The notes under the pieces were generated by a model. The model ran no database searches. It worked only from the letters and a program-made list of their open reading frames with translations, and was not told the origin of the DNA. The translations under genes and the position numbers were made by a program. Below, one piece after another: positions 14,992-25,009 of a stretch of 64,000 nt of DNA. Positions within the stretch are counted from its first letter, which is position 1. Each line of letters begins with the position of its first letter. Origin of the DNA: Anniella stebbinsi (Eukaryota > Chordata > Lepidosauria > Squamata > Anniellidae); NCBI GenBank assembly GCA_029215795.1, contig JARDYH010000007.1:69866763-69930762 (forward strand), read 5' to 3'.

Positions 14992-17900
14992 TAACCTTTA
15001 TAGCCCTGAACAGTTTGGGACAAAATTCTTTGAAAAACCACCTCATTATAGGGATGTATGAGAAATTCATTTCAGTTTGTTTTTAATCAGGATTTATCCG
15101 GTTCACACCTTCTGGTCTGAACACGGGACTCCAACACAATCTGCTTGCAATGTGATTTGCAGACCGGGGGAAATGCATCTGACAACATGCATATGTTTGA
15201 ATCATCTGTACAAATACACTTTAATCAATGGGAGAAAATGAATACTTTTCCAGGATGCACACAATAAATAGATATATAAAAATATGCATTAAAATGCACA
15301 CAGATTTTCACACAGAAAAAACAACAAACAAACCAAGTTTGCAATCTGATACAGAATGAGCTTCAAAGTGGAAATCAGAGAACTTTGGAGAGTTTGCATT
15401 TGCGCATCTCTACAGCCCCTGTATGAATCTGCCCCAGGATAAAAAAAAAACCAAGCACAGAGGGCCTGCCTTGCAGCCCACCACTAAGATTGCTAGGTTC
15501 CAAGAAGAGGTCCTTTTCAGTGGTGGCCCCACACTTCTGCAATTCCCTCCCCTGAGAACTCCACTTGGCTCCTGCCTTGTGGCCTTTAAACAAAGACCCT
15601 AAGGCCTTTTTTATTATTTGTATCAAGCTTTTTTTTTACTGATGTTATTGTTGCACCCCCATTGATGTTTTCTAATCTGATGCTGCTTTTATCACATTTG
15701 ATTGTTTTGTTTTTATTATTTTTTACTGTAAGCCGCCTTTGTTTGGCTCAATGTCCTAAACCAAAAACAAACAAGCCCCATTTCCTCCGGTCTCACCAGT
15801 CGTTCCTGCTATTCTGAGTCAGTACCGCTGACCATGGAGAGCAGTTGCTCTTGAGTAACGCAATGGGGAAGTTGCCTGGGGCTTGCCACCAGCTGGGGCT
15901 AGGGAAAGTCCCTTGGGCAGGAGAGATGAGGACGCAAATGGCTGTTGGGAATCCACCTATCTCTTTTTCCTTCTCTACCGCTGCCGGCCAAGAGCCCCAG
16001 GCACTGGGAGCTTCTGCCATCAGTTTGTGGCTCAAGAGTCCTGTCTCTGCCAAAAGGGTTCAGTTCGGCTTCTAAGCCACAATCCCCGCTCCTTCGCCCT
16101 CCGCTTGCAAGTTTGAAAACACCAACCGTCAAAAGCAAGGTTTTCTCTCATCTTAGGAAGGAGCAGTTCACTTGAGCCCTACGCAGCAATGGGTCCCATC
16201 CAGCAGGGCCATTCCTACATCCTTCGAAATGTTTGCAACAAAACCCTCATGGCCGGTTGCTGTTTTAACAGGAAAAGTGGCTTTGGAAGGGGCGAGAGGA
16301 GGAACAGGAGGTAGGCAAAGGGTTCACCGCCACCTCCTCCCATGCCCAATCTTGTCCTCCCCAAAAAGTGTTTAAAAGGGGGCATAAATTATTATTACAT
16401 TATTATATTATTATTATTATTATTTATTTTTATTCGTATCCCGCTTTTTGCCCAATACTGAGCCTCTAGGCGGCTTTACAAAATTAAAACATATACAGTT
16501 AAAAGCTATAAAAACATACAAAAGTTAAAAATATAATTAAGGGTTATATTATATTAGGGCCATGACCCTGTGTGAACTGAAAACCTACCCTGGAACAGAC
16601 GTGGGCAGACGTCAGGCTTGCGGGATCTAATATGCATTTGTACAAGATCCCCGAAGTCCACCAAGCAGAACCAGATACAAAAATACTAACTTGGGGTGGG
16701 AGCTGAGCTTGATGCAAAATGGAGCAATCTCCAACCACACCCCACTGGGTTGACTTGCATATGCAAAGCCTGGATCTGAATCTGCATGAGCAGCGATTAG
16801 GGAAACTAACACGCCAGCGAGCCCCAACGTGGTGCCTTCCGGATGGGTGCTGGACTGCGACAGCCATCATTCCCAATGGCCATGTTTTCTGGGGACGATA
16901 AGAGTTGCAATCCAACACATCTGGAGGGCACCAGACTGGGGAAGGCTGTAACAGGCTTCATTTAGAAATGGGGTTGGGTTGGGGACCACATCTTGGCGGT
17001 GATGCAATCATTCAATAAGTAAACCTAGTTGATCTCCTGCCAATCATCCAGCCGTGTATTGATAGATTCCATCTACCTTCTGCCTTTGGAAAACACCCAT
17101 TGGACCTCCGTGGCTGCAGATTGCAGGGAAAGGTTGGTAGCGTTGTGCCTCTTCCAGGGAAGCTCATCCACCATCCCCAATGATTCAGGGAACCCGGACT
17201 AACTTCCAGGGAAGTTCAGGATTTCCTGGAACGGAGTCTGAAACCCACTCGGCCTACAGAGCGATTGTCCCCAATCTACCTGCAGTTTGCACCAACTGCT
17301 ACTAGTACTATTGCGTTTTTTTTTCCTTTTAAAAATAAATAAATCTCTTTTTCTCCTTCTCTCATCCTCTCCTGGAGCCATGCAAGCCTGCCGCGCAGCC
17401 CTTGCGATTAAAAAGAGGAAAGCAGGTGGCTTTCTCCAGGGCCTGTAAACCTTCAGAATCCACTTCCCCATCTGAGACAGGCAGCAGGAAGGCCTGCAGT
17501 TCGGAGGCAGAGCATCTGCTTTGCATGCGGAAGGCCCCAGGTTCAATCCCCAGTGCCTCCAGGTAGGGCCGGGGGGGAAACCACCGGACCCTTTCCTGAA
17601 ACCCTGGAGAGCCACTGCTGGTCAGTGCAGACGACACCGAGCCAGCTGGACCTGGCTCGGGAGAAAGCAGCTACCCATGGCTTCAGAGAGGGATCCACTG
17701 CCCCCAAGCTGTGAACACCCAAGGCAGAGGAAGCTACCAAGTCGTTCTGCTGCCCAAGGCAGGGCAGTGAGCGTTGCCCTCCCATCCCACGACAAGGTAC
17801 GCCGTCCCTAAAGCCGGTCAAATTCCTTTGACACTTCAGGCAGAAAATCCTGAGAGTGCCTCCCCCTCCAGCAATAAAACAGACTACTCATACATTAAAC

Positions 17901-18669
17901 ATAATAATTTGCTGCCCTTTCACAACGACTAAAATCAGTGGCCTCACTCTCCCTAATGGTAGGGCCGGCCCTTCCTCCGACTTCACTCGGCCACCATAGC
18001 TAAATGGAGCGTCCATGTTCAGAAGCAGTATACCTCTGAATTTCAGATGCAGGGACAAACAAGAGGCGATATTGGCATCACGCCTGGCTCGTGAGATTCC
18101 TGGAGGCCTCTGTTTGGAGCCTCTGAGAGTTCCTGCAGGGCCCCATCAGTGAAGGAAGATCACTTCTGCCACCGTGTTGCAATTCCCGACAGCCCAGCCT
18201 GCAGCCTTCGAGCTCCCATCCCCTGCAACGCCCCTCCCTGCTACTCGGGCTTACCTGCCGCAGGTTGTTGAAGATGTCCAGGTCTCGCTGCCCCTGATGG
18301 AAGAGGACAACCAAACGCTGGGCCACTGGCACGTTCCCCTGGACCACAGCAATGTGGAGGGGCCTAGAACGGGGCAGAAAAAGGGGCCATCAACAAGTCG
18401 AAGGGTGACTTCGCAGGATTGGCGCTGCACCTCCTCCAGCAGTCCCAAACACTTCACAAACTACAGATGCTAGTCCTCAGTCAACCCAGAAGGAATCCCA
18501 TAAGTACATTTTCATCCATTGCAACTCTTTGGGTCTCTGCAGGAGGCCCACACAGTTCCGCTTGGCTTAATAGCCAGCCACTAGATTTGGGTTTCCCACT
18601 GTCCCTCGCTCCCCTTCCCCTGAGTCCTGTGGTACTTTCAGAGGACTGGGGGTGGAAGGGAGGGAAGGA

Positions 18670-18701
<32 letters not shown>

Positions 18702-21700
18702 AGGGTGTGTTCCCCTCTCTGCCTTCGTCATGTGCCCTTGCTGCCTTCTGCAAAAAACCAATGCAGAGGCAGGGGGGAAAAACTCCCTTCCATTCCCCTT
18801 AAGTTCACACAGGAGAAAAGAAGGAAGGGCTTCTTTGTGCTGGTCATACAGGACATGGGAACGTTTGCAGAACAAGGGGTGGCCACTGATGGCATCATGG
18901 CAAGGAGATCCGTGGAACCTCTTCCTCTTTCCCTTCTCTTTTCATTATCCTTTCCTTCCACCCTTACTTATCAAATTTTAGACCGCAAATGCCTTTGGCT
19001 TGGGGATTTTATCTTTGGAGTTATCCTCCAACCTATTGTTCCCATGGACACATGCCAAAGTGAGCACAGTTCCAGGATCTGGTCAGGAGGCAAAAGAGAC
19101 AACAAGCTTCCTGAAGCTAAGCAGGTCTGGGTCAGGTCAGTGCCTGGATGGGTGGCCGCCTAAGGAACCCGGGGATACTTTCTCAGCCCCCAGGTTCCAT
19201 CATGGATGAAAAGCAGGATATATTACTTGCGTCGGAGTAATCCTTAAAACCCGGCACCAAGGCGGGACCACACAAGTGGGAAGCAGCTGAAGCCCATCAC
19301 ACGTTAAAGGTGCATGGGAGGGGGTTGTGCAGCCTAGGCTCCAGCCACATTGGCCCCATGAAGAGGCTCTATGGGTGCACTGACCATGGTGCATAATGCT
19401 CCTCCAGACGATGGGTGGTTGATCCAGATTGGTGTAGGATCCCCACTCATGCTGAGGAGCTCACACAACCTCACGGTACCTCGAGACATGCTTGTAATGC
19501 GCCAAAGCATTCATCCACATCCTCCTAATGATTATCTTCCATATGATGGAAGCCAGTGTGGTGTAGTGGTTAGAGTGTTGGACTGGGCCCCAGGAGATTT
19601 GGGTTCTAGTCCCAACTCGGCCATGAAGCTCACTGGGGGCTCTGGACCAGTCACCGGCTCTCAGCCTAACCTACCTCACAGGGTTGTTGTGAGGATAAAA
19701 TGGAGAGGAAGAGGACCGTGTAAGCTGGCCTGGATTTCTTGCAAGACGAGACCAGGCAGAATATAAATGTGATAACAATAATAATAATAAATATTTCAGA
19801 AGTCAGGGAGGGGGGTGGAGGAGGGGGTTAAGGGGTGACCCCCGTTTCACTCTTGCCCCCTCCTCGTCGTGCCTCTCTGCAACACCCCCAAGTCAAACAA
19901 GGCCGTATCCAGCTCCACATGACTTTGCAGAAACGTTCTGATTCCCCGTTTACAATGAAACGAAACCGCCTTATCGTCTCGGGGCCGAACCCACAGCCGA
20001 GGGAAGGGCTCCTGGGGCACAGCCTTCCCGTAAGAACAGCCGGCTCTGCCGTGACCTTCGCTTCCTGTCTCACCACAGGAGCCCCCAGCGCTGCTACTTC
20101 CTTAGAGCGGTGCGACAGCCGGCTCCCAAAAGAGAAAAACGTTGGCCAGGAAGGGAGCCATCCTCCCCTCGTCGGAGCTCCCTCACACAGCTCTGGCAGG
20201 AGGCTGCGGACTTCTCTTTGGGCAGTGCCCTGGAAAGGTCCCTGTTTGGGATTTCAGGGGGATGTGGAAAGATTCAAGGGGGGGGAGGAAGAGGGCGGGG
20301 AGCCTGTGCTCTGCCCCTCCCCCGTCCCCCCCCCCCCCCGGGCCAGGCAAAGGTTCACCTCTTCCCTTTGCCCCATTCCAGTAAAGGGGCAGAACCGCCG
20401 AGGGTGACGTCAAGGGGTGGGGGGAAACGTCAGCAGACGGGGAGGAGTGTATGTGTGGAGGGGGGAGGAGAGGGCTCAGTTGCAGTTCGGCGAGGGGATT
20501 CCCCTCATAGCCTGAGTTGGCTCCAATTAAAGAGCAGCAAGAGCTGCTCTCAGAGTGACAACAGAAGAGAAGCTGAAAACGCATTCTGCTCCAAATGGCC
20601 CCCAGGCGGAAGCAAGGAAAGAAAATAACACACCGGAGGATGTCAGATTGAAGGCTGGCTGGGCCAGATTCAAGGCTGGGTCAGATTCAAGGCTGGGCCC
20701 CACTTTTCCTCCCGGCAGCCGGGAAGGTCGCATGCAGGGCATGGAAGCGGTGGGCTTCCCGTTTGTCTCTGGTGGCTGGTAGATTGCTCTTGGATGGGGA
20801 GGCTCTGCTTAGCCCCATGGCCAACAGCCGTGGGTGGACCAGTCATCTGTGAACGTGCCGGCTGCCTTTTAAAAAGCGGTCCAAATGAGCGCCTGTCGCT
20901 TGCACACGGTGGCAATTAATTCCCCGCGTTCATTATGCGCCCTTTGGAGGAAAACGCTCCTTTTTCATTTGCCCTGAATCTGAATGAGACTCACTGAAAT
21001 CAGAGGACTTTGGTGAGCCAGGAACTCATTTATGTCCCATGAATTTCAATGGGTCGTCATCTCCAAGCATGACAAAATCTGGATTCAGCCCTGGGTATTT
21101 TATGAGCGTTTGCAATTCTTTCCCTCTTTTCAGCCACACGGTCAGCCATGCCTTCTCTCTCTCCCCCACACTTTTTTAAAATGAAAGGATTTTGAGTTCG
21201 TGGCACCCACAGCGGGTGCTGCATGGACCCATTTCACAGATTAGAACAATGCTCCCGCTGAGGCTGGAACCGTAGGCGGTGTGGATCCGTGGAGAGGCGG
21301 GGTGTGTGGCATTTCCAGGGAAGAAGCAAGGGCCTGGAGAAAGCTCAGCTCTTCTCCTGCACGCCATGTCCCAAACCGCCAGGCTCTGAGCCAAGAAGGA
21401 AGCTCTGCAGGGGGAAAGCCCCCCCCCCAGCCCTTTGCTCCCACCAATGTCTCTCTCTCTTTGCCACACGCAGGCCAGGAACCGAGGCTCGTTCCGGCGT
21501 TTGTCTCCAGGACAAGCAAACTGCCCAGAGACACAGGTCCTACTGTAGAATAATTACACCAGGGCTGTTACCGGGGGGGGGGGGGGAGGGGGGACAATTG
21601 CCCCTCTTTCCCTGCTTACCCAAATGATACCACTCCACCCTGTTCAGCTTTAGCCCATTGTGCTGAGTAAATACCTCTGGCTATATTAGCCAGGGGTGTG

Positions 21701-24700
21701 TGGGACTCAGTTCCCATCCAGGACTTAGCCCCAGAATTTGCCCTCAGTGCCAGGAAACTCTCATCTTTTGGGAAGGAGAAATGTAAAAAATGAGCATGTG
21801 CAGAGTGCCTTTTGACCACGAGAATTTACTCTCTGGCTGAATTCAGACAACACGATAGTCAACTTTACTTTACAGTTGTTCATCCAGGGGGTACTCCCCA
21901 CACAACATGGTAATAAATAATCAACTGTGCTGTGGATTAGGATCAGCACTGAGTTGACTATGGCAGCATTCAGACGACACAATAGACAATACAACTGACG
22001 ATTGTTTATGCCTCCCCAGTTGCTTATTGTGTCGTCTGAATTCAGCCTCTCTCCCCCTCCCTACAAAACTCTTTTCCTAATTGCCCATCATAACCAAAGA
22101 CCTCTTTTTCCCCTTGCCAAAACCCATTTTTCCAGGGTTGCTGGTCTCCCTCACCATCTCACACCACCCAAAGAAGCTCCCCTCCTTACGTGTCTCCATC
22201 TTCATCTTGTTTGGTTGCCGTGGCAATGTCCAAGGCCCACTGGGCCTCGACCGGGCAACGCAGGGAATAACAAGTGGGGACCCCCACCAACGGATGCGGG
22301 GTCACAGGGTGCAAAAGAGGAGACAGCTCAGGGCTCAGGAAGGGGGCGGCCAGACCTGAGATGGAGAGGGGAAAGAAAAAAATAAAGATTGAACAGGTTA
22401 TGATGACAGGCAAAGCCGCGTCCAGGGCACCCAGGCATCTGAGACTCACACCCCTCTTTATCAATCTAGGGCAGACTGCCACAATCTGGCTACAACTCCC
22501 ATCATCCACAGCCTGCCGAGGATAATGGGTGTGGTAGCCCAACAAATCCAGAAGGCCCTGGCTTGAAAAGGCTGACCAGAGAGTTCAGTACGCCAATGAT
22601 AAGTCACCTTGAACAGCCATGTGGAGAAGAGGAGGAACATTTGCGGGGTGTGCCCTGCATGTACGTTTTATACCTCATAATAACCAGAATTATAGGTGCT
22701 CCTGTTGATGTGGTCTATAAAAAAAAAAAAACCTCCCTAAAGGGCACCCATACTCAAAAAGCCGAAATGCATTCACACTGGTTAAGGAGGCTGGAAAACT
22801 ATGCTTGTATAAAAGTACTTTGTTCAAGGATACCTGCCCTGGGCCGTGTGGTTCCATAATTCATTTCTGCTCCACCTCAGGCTGAAGTTAAGCCCTGTTT
22901 GTCACTTGGTCCTGCCTTGGCTTATTTACTACCTGAGGTAAAAAACACATAACTTGGTCCAGCCTTGGCTTATTTACTACCTGAGGTAAAAAAAAAAAAA
23001 CATAACTGGGTCCAGCCTTGGCTTATTTACTACCTGAGGTGGAAACCCTCCCCCCCACTATAACTTGGTCCAGCCTTGGCTTATTTACTACCTGAGGTAA
23101 AAAAAAAAACATAACTGGGTCCAGCCTTGGCTTATTTACTACCTGAGGTAAAAAAACAAACAAACATGACAACAAACCTGGCCAAGATGGCACCAGTGCT
23201 AGAAGTCTCCTGCAGACCTAGACCCCCTCTAGATGGATTCCGTTTGATGCCCGGTTAGCCGATAATGCGCATAATCGCTGAAGCGCTTTATCGTAAATGC
23301 TTGTTTGCAGGAGATAATTGAGCACTCAACTGGTGACCTTACCGGTTGTTTCAAATGCGCTTTACAAGTAGTTAATGCGAAGAATTGCTTGTTCACATAG
23401 TCAAAATGCGCTTTAACGGCCGGAGCAAAATATAACTCGCTATTTAACACGCATTCGATAATGCGCATAATCGGATGTTTAAAGCGCCTCAGCCCCCAAT
23501 TTGTGCTCCTCTCTTGTAGAGGTAAAAATTTTAATCAGCCTTGAAAGAGCTTTAAACTTCTCTTGTAGAGGCAGCCCTAGAGTCACCTTACAGGTGCCAC
23601 TCCTGATGCCACAACGCCGGGAGAGATTGGGTCTGAGGGACAGCATCGTTCGCCGCCCTCAAATGGTGTGCCAAATTCCCCCACTTGAGGCAAGGGCTTC
23701 CGTCCACCGCATTACTGGGCCGGACTCAAGACGGACAAAGAGTTGTGTGCACTTGCATCATCTTTGAATTGCTGGTTGGTTCGATAACAACAACAAATAA
23801 TAACAATGACGCATTTACATGGCACATTGTGTTTGCGTGAGTGCTGAAAATGTTCTGCATACATTATCTCAGCGTTTGTAACCATCTGGTAAGATAGCAT
23901 CTAGTAGCACATTGCAGATCAGGGCCTGGGTTGAGGAAACAGCCACTTGGCTATGAACACTTAAAGAGTTTGGAGTCTGAGAGGACACAACCACCAACAT
24001 TTCCATCTGCCAGTTTAACAGGTATCTGTGCACCCTATGGACCTTGCAGAGGTATCTCACAACCAGCATCATCTTCCCTTTCTTCCTGCCCCCTGCAGCT
24101 GGACAAGGTTTTTTTGTCTTACCTTCCAGGAGCCAAAGGTCTCCTCCTAAAACCCGGGGGGGGGGGGAAGGTTGTTGTTGTTGTTGTTGTTTGTAAACAG
24201 CTCCCCCCATCACAAAAGGGCTGCTTGAAAATCAGTTTCCCCCAACCTCCCCCGCACTCCAGACGTGTCAGATCGCAACTCTCTCCAGCATGGATGATGG
24301 GACTTGCATTCCAACACGTCTGCAGCGGAGCAGCTTGAGGGCAGCTGGTCTAGAAGATGGCCTTCTGTAAAGACGAAGGTGGTTGCTGGGAAGGAAGTTG
24401 GCAGGGAAATGGTACGGGGTCTTCCCAATGGGGGAGGGAATGAAAATTAGGGAAGGGGGGAGGATGAGAAAGTTCCCCCCCGCTAGGTAAGTGGGTGCTG
24501 GAGTCCTTACCTGGATAATACCCCGTGGGCAATGTGGAGTAGCCAACGGGGATGTAATGGGAGCAGTAGCCATTGGAGTGGGAACCCCACGGTCCGGCAT
24601 CCTCCTGGCCGCTCTCCGTCTTGGGGACCTTGCCAGCCAGCGGCTCCTGCGCGGCCCCCCCTGCCCCCTCTGGGACACAGTAGCGGCGCTTCCGCAGGGG

Positions 24701-25009
24701 CAAGCAGGTCTCCGCCTTCTTCTCCCCCTCCAGCCCCTCCTGGGGGGAAGCCGCACTCCGCATCCCCGGCAGGACGGCGCCTGGACCGGGCTGACAGACG
24801 GCACTTGGCGCGCCCTCCGGCTCCCTGGAGGGCTTGCGCCTGGGTGCCCGCGGGGCCCCGGGGCCCAAAGAGACCTCCCCCTGGGGCGGCTGCCTCCCAA
24901 AGCCGGCAGCAGCAGCAGCAGCCGCCGCCTCTCCATCAGACGTGACCCATCTGTCTGGGCCACCGCCCTTCCGCCAGGTTCTCAAGTCCACAGGTAGCTC
25001 CCCTGCCAT
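1751..25009 (-). CDS. BCL3: BCL3 (atypical nuclear IkB, ankyrin-repeat co-regulator), 7 exons, 3' partial
   Basis: Seven minus-strand exons (24511-25009, 22190-22355, 18255-18363, 9271-9472, 8529-8617, 3923-4000, 1751-1918) join with matching phases (1,2,0,1,0,0,0) and AG/GT borders, giving 437 codons. The product is an N-terminal Pro/Ala-rich region of about 220 residues, then ankyrin repeats. BCL3-specific stretches are PVDLRTW near the N-terminus, DEDGDT-PLHIAVVQGN at the first repeat, DLEARNFEG, DIKSGRSPLLHAVENN and HNDTPLMVAKNKK. In known biology BCL3 is a nuclear partner of NF-kB p50/p52 homodimers and modulates kappaB-site transcription. The C-terminal Ser/Pro tail is missing because the last exon(s) fall left of the window; nothing suitable was seen in 1-1750. 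No frame break is visible, so the gene looks intact. The order beside CEACAM-type genes matches mammals. Confidence 0.96.
2215..2385. repeat. Degenerate tandem GTGCAAATT-rich repeat
   Basis: Units of roughly 20-27 bp with TGTGCAAATT, CTATGGCTGAATT and similar variants recur about seven times after a C-run. Confidence 0.6.
2440..3220 (+). mobile_element. L2-like LINE 3' part with decayed RT C-terminus
   Basis: Translated pieces LDFCNALYVGLPLKTVQKLQ, FKALNGLGPGYLKEHLLPYV and KEVRQVATRRTAFSAV match the C-terminal part of the RT protein at 45-46.5 kb, with frameshifts. The 3' end is ACCGCCCAGAGACCTTTGGC and a short AAATAAAT tail. Confidence 0.8.
3405..3853. mobile_element. hAT-like GATC-rich foldback element, 5' end degraded
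   Basis: It starts within the TTATCCAATCCGATCCGGATC segment and ends ATGCACAGCCCTA at 3853. The centre is a hairpin with arms GTGTGCCGCCACATTTCCC (about 3595) and its complement (about 3640). The outer arm ends with GGTAAG at 3698. The left TIR and TSD are not recognisable. Confidence 0.62.
3923..4000 (-). CDS. BCL3: BCL3 exon 6 (ankyrin repeat 5)
   Basis: The exon is 78 nt, phase 0 to 0. It encodes DIKSGRSPLLHAVENNNLEM and VELLLQ. The acceptor is a long T-run ending TTTTTCAG and the donor is CTACAG/GTAAGG. It is almost identical to the mammalian BCL3 repeat. Confidence 0.95.
4328..4533 (+). mobile_element. tRNA-derived SINE, family A
   Basis: Pol III A-box-like (CAGCTCAGTG..TAGAGTG) and B-box (GGTTCGATCCC) sequences are followed by a non-tRNA body with CAGTCAGTGTCGACAATA and GATGGACC. 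Confidence 0.82.
4860..5085 (+). mobile_element. L2-like LINE 3' UTR
   Basis: The same 3' UTR as at 6.5 kb, with CCTTGAGGCCCAGCATTGGG and (AATA)n. Confidence 0.72.
5215..5430 (+). mobile_element. CR1 LINE 3' end
   Basis: CTTGGACTCGATGGCCTTAT and CTTCCAACTCTACTGTTC precede the ATGATTCTATGG tail. Confidence 0.8.
6345..6715 (+). mobile_element. L2-like LINE 3' end
   Basis: GAGAGGGCCTTCTCGGTGGC (RT C-terminus) is followed by an AT-rich 3' UTR, CTTGAGGCCCAGCATTGGGC and a (TAA)n tail. Confidence 0.75.
7193..7405 (+). mobile_element. tRNA-derived SINE, family B
   Basis: GTGTAGTGGTTAGAGCGTTG (A-box region) and GGTTCTAGTCCCC (B-box) are followed by a CACAGGGTTGTTGTTGTGAG body and an AT-rich tail with AGGATATAAAT. 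Confidence 0.82.
7934..8110 (+). mobile_element. tRNA-derived SINE, family A
   Basis: CTAAGGCTCAGCGGCAGGGC, then CGTTCAAGCC in the B-box position, and the same body as the 4.3 kb copy. Confidence 0.75.
8309..8483. mobile_element. CAGTGGAGGC-family MITE
   Basis: This is a palindromic element from CAGTGGAGGCCGGTGGCTCC to GGAGCCACCGGCCTCCACTG. Its two arms carry the GGGTTTCAGTC..TCTAAAGG motif in opposite orientation. It lies in BCL3 intron 5. Confidence 0.85.
8529..8617 (-). CDS. BCL3: BCL3 exon 5 (ankyrin repeat 4)
   Basis: The 89-nt exon enters in phase 1 and leaves in phase 0. It encodes FTSLHVAVGTSHRDVVLTL and LEQGADVDAV, the counterpart of mammalian LTALHVAVNTECQETVQLL and ERGADIDAV. The acceptor is GACCAG and the donor GTG/GTAAGT. 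No extended ORF marks it; it was found by reading the reverse strand. Confidence 0.94.
9052..9141. mobile_element. CAGTGGAGGC-family MITE, left half
   Basis: Only the left arm is present (CAGTGGAGGCTGGTGAC...), breaking into an AT microsatellite at about 9145. Confidence 0.7.
9271..9472 (-). CDS. BCL3: BCL3 exon 4 (ankyrin repeats 2-3)
   Basis: The 202-nt exon enters in phase 0 and leaves in phase 1. It encodes TPLHLAVITAQPTLVKLL, GASPMVLDRNGQTALHLACEH and PLDLEARNFEG, highly specific for BCL3. The acceptor is CCCCAG and the donor GAGG/GTGAGA. Confidence 0.95.
9505..9920 (+). mobile_element. L3/CR1-like LINE fragment
   Basis: It contains GAACATCAGAAGAGCCCTGA, GGTCCATCTAGTCCAGCATT, CAGGACTAGTAGCCATTGAT and GTGAATTCCATAGTTAA. 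Similar pieces occur at 37205-37320, 50813-51310 and (minus) 12046-12115. The clade name is tentative. Confidence 0.6.
10086..10532. mobile_element. Foldback MITE with GGAAACCA motifs
   Basis: The left end GGGCTGGTTCAAAAGTAATG is followed by GGAAACCAGG. The right end, GGAAACCATGGTTTCC then ATTACGTATGACCCAGGCC, is roughly its complement. The interior is weakly palindromic. Confidence 0.5.
11253..11572. mobile_element. TAGGGTGACC MITE, double foldback, 8-bp TSD
   Basis: TIRs are TAGGGTGACC and GGTCACCCTA, flanked by CTGTTGTC on both sides (11245-11252 and 11573-11580), so hAT type. The interior holds long inverted arms around AACTGTTGTGATGAAGAGGG and a central unique segment. Confidence 0.88.
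12217..12254. repeat. (CA)n microsatellite
   Basis: An uninterrupted CA run of about 38 bp in BCL3 intron 3. Apparent ORFs across it are artefacts. Confidence 0.95.
12963..12991. repeat. (GA)n microsatellite
   Basis: A GA run of about 29 bp. Confidence 0.93.
13113..13325. mobile_element. CTACACCAAGCA foldback MITE
   Basis: Inverted ends AATCTACACCAAGCAG and CTGCTTGGTGTCGATC contain GGTATATAAAA and its complement on either side of a short centre. Confidence 0.75.
13403..13607. mobile_element. CTACACCAAGCA foldback MITE, adjacent copy
   Basis: CAATCTACACCAAGTAAGAT at the left and TCCTGCTTGGTGTAG at the right, with the same interior as 13113-13325 and about 80 bp from it. Confidence 0.72.
14325..14478 (+). 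mobile_element. L2-like LINE 3' tail
   Basis: CCTTGATGTATTTTTACAG, TGCTGCCTTGCCAGTATTTT and GAGGGATATAAATTC with an AATAAATCAATAAA end. Confidence 0.45.
14908..14988. repeat. (TGTC)n(TC)n compound microsatellite
   Basis: A TGTC tetramer run passes directly into a TC run. Confidence 0.95.
15440..15765 (+). mobile_element. L2-like LINE 3' end
   Basis: GAAGAGGTCCTTTTCAGTGG, TGCAATTCCCTCCCC and TAAGCCGCCTTTGTTTGGC. Confidence 0.65.
16382..16550 (-). mobile_element. L2-like LINE 3' end, minus strand
   Basis: A (TTA)n tract is followed by CCCGCTTTTTGCCCAATACT and GGCGGCTTTACAAAATTAAAA, the complement of the L2-like terminus. Confidence 0.72.
17495..17675 (+). mobile_element. tRNA-derived SINE, family A
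   Basis: GGAGGCAGAGCATCTGCTTTG, then the B-box CAGGTTCAATCCC and the GTCAGTGCAGACGACAC body. Confidence 0.75.
18255..18363 (-). CDS. BCL3: BCL3 exon 3 (ankyrin repeat 1)
   Basis: The 109-nt exon enters in phase 2 and leaves in phase 0. The translation PLHIAVVQGNVPVAQRL and DLDIFNNLRQ is nearly the mammalian BCL3 first ankyrin repeat. The acceptor is TTCTAG/G and the donor CAG/GTAAGC. Confidence 0.95.
18659..18702. repeat. (GAAA)n microsatellite
   Basis: A GAAA tetramer run about 300 bp upstream (in gene orientation) of BCL3 exon 3. Confidence 0.93.
19551..19793 (+). mobile_element. tRNA-derived SINE, family B
   Basis: GTGTAGTGGTTAGAGTGTTG, GGTTCTAGTCCC and GGTTGTTGTGAGGATAAAAT, ending in (AAT)n. 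Confidence 0.85.
21834..22047. mobile_element. TGGCTGAATTC MITE
   Basis: Terminal inverted repeats TGGCTGAATTCAGAC and GTCTGAATTCAGCC enclose about 214 bp with the ACACGATAG / CTATTGTGT sub-termini. It lies in BCL3 intron 2, about 135 bp from exon 2. Confidence 0.78.
22190..22355 (-). CDS. BCL3: BCL3 exon 2
   Basis: The acceptor is a strong pyrimidine tract ending CTCAG before GTCTGG; the donor is GACAC/GTAAGG. It enters in phase 1 and leaves in phase 2. It encodes a Pro-rich linker and then TATKQDEDGDT, equivalent to the mammalian ATRADEDGDT just before the first ankyrin repeat. The linker is divergent, as expected for this poorly conserved region. Confidence 0.9.
22903..23155 (+). repeat. 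Minisatellite, about 50 bp x 5
   Basis: Five tandem units share the sequence CAGCCTTGGCTTATTTACTA followed by CCTGAGGT and an A-run of variable length. It lies in the BCL3 promoter-proximal intron (intron 1). Confidence 0.92.
23240..23490. repeat. Cluster of AATGCGC / AAGCGC motifs
   Basis: The 250-bp stretch contains GATAATGCGCATAATCG twice (about 23260 and 23457), with AATGCGCTTTA or AAGCGCTTTA motifs between. It is CpG-bearing in an otherwise AT-rich intron. It may be a MITE with TAATGCGCATAATCG ends. Confidence 0.55.
24511..25009 (-). CDS. BCL3: BCL3 exon 1 coding part
   Basis: ATG at 25009 opens MAGELPVDLRTWRK, which resembles the mammalian BCL3 start region (PVDLRT). The exon encodes 166 codons plus one base and ends TAT-CCA-G before GTAAGG. 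It contains an alanine run of eight to nine residues, a basic PLRKRRY stretch and a Tyr/Pro/Gly-rich end (STLPTGYYPG), like the YYPG of mammalian BCL3. A further in-frame ATG 31 codons upstream (25102) could extend the N-terminus; the shorter start is preferred because it aligns better with the family. The exon is GC-rich and lies in the CpG-rich promoter region. Confidence 0.9.

Noticed and set aside
12140..14994. Open frames reading through CA, GA and TGTC/TC runs (poly-THTH, poly-ER, poly-SLSL).
   Set aside because: Simple-sequence translation with no splice or homology support.
18078..18347. Reading the ATG inside BCL3 exon 3 as a separate small gene.
   Set aside because: It is an internal methionine of the first ankyrin repeat; the frame continues upstream to the exon acceptor and stops only in the intron.
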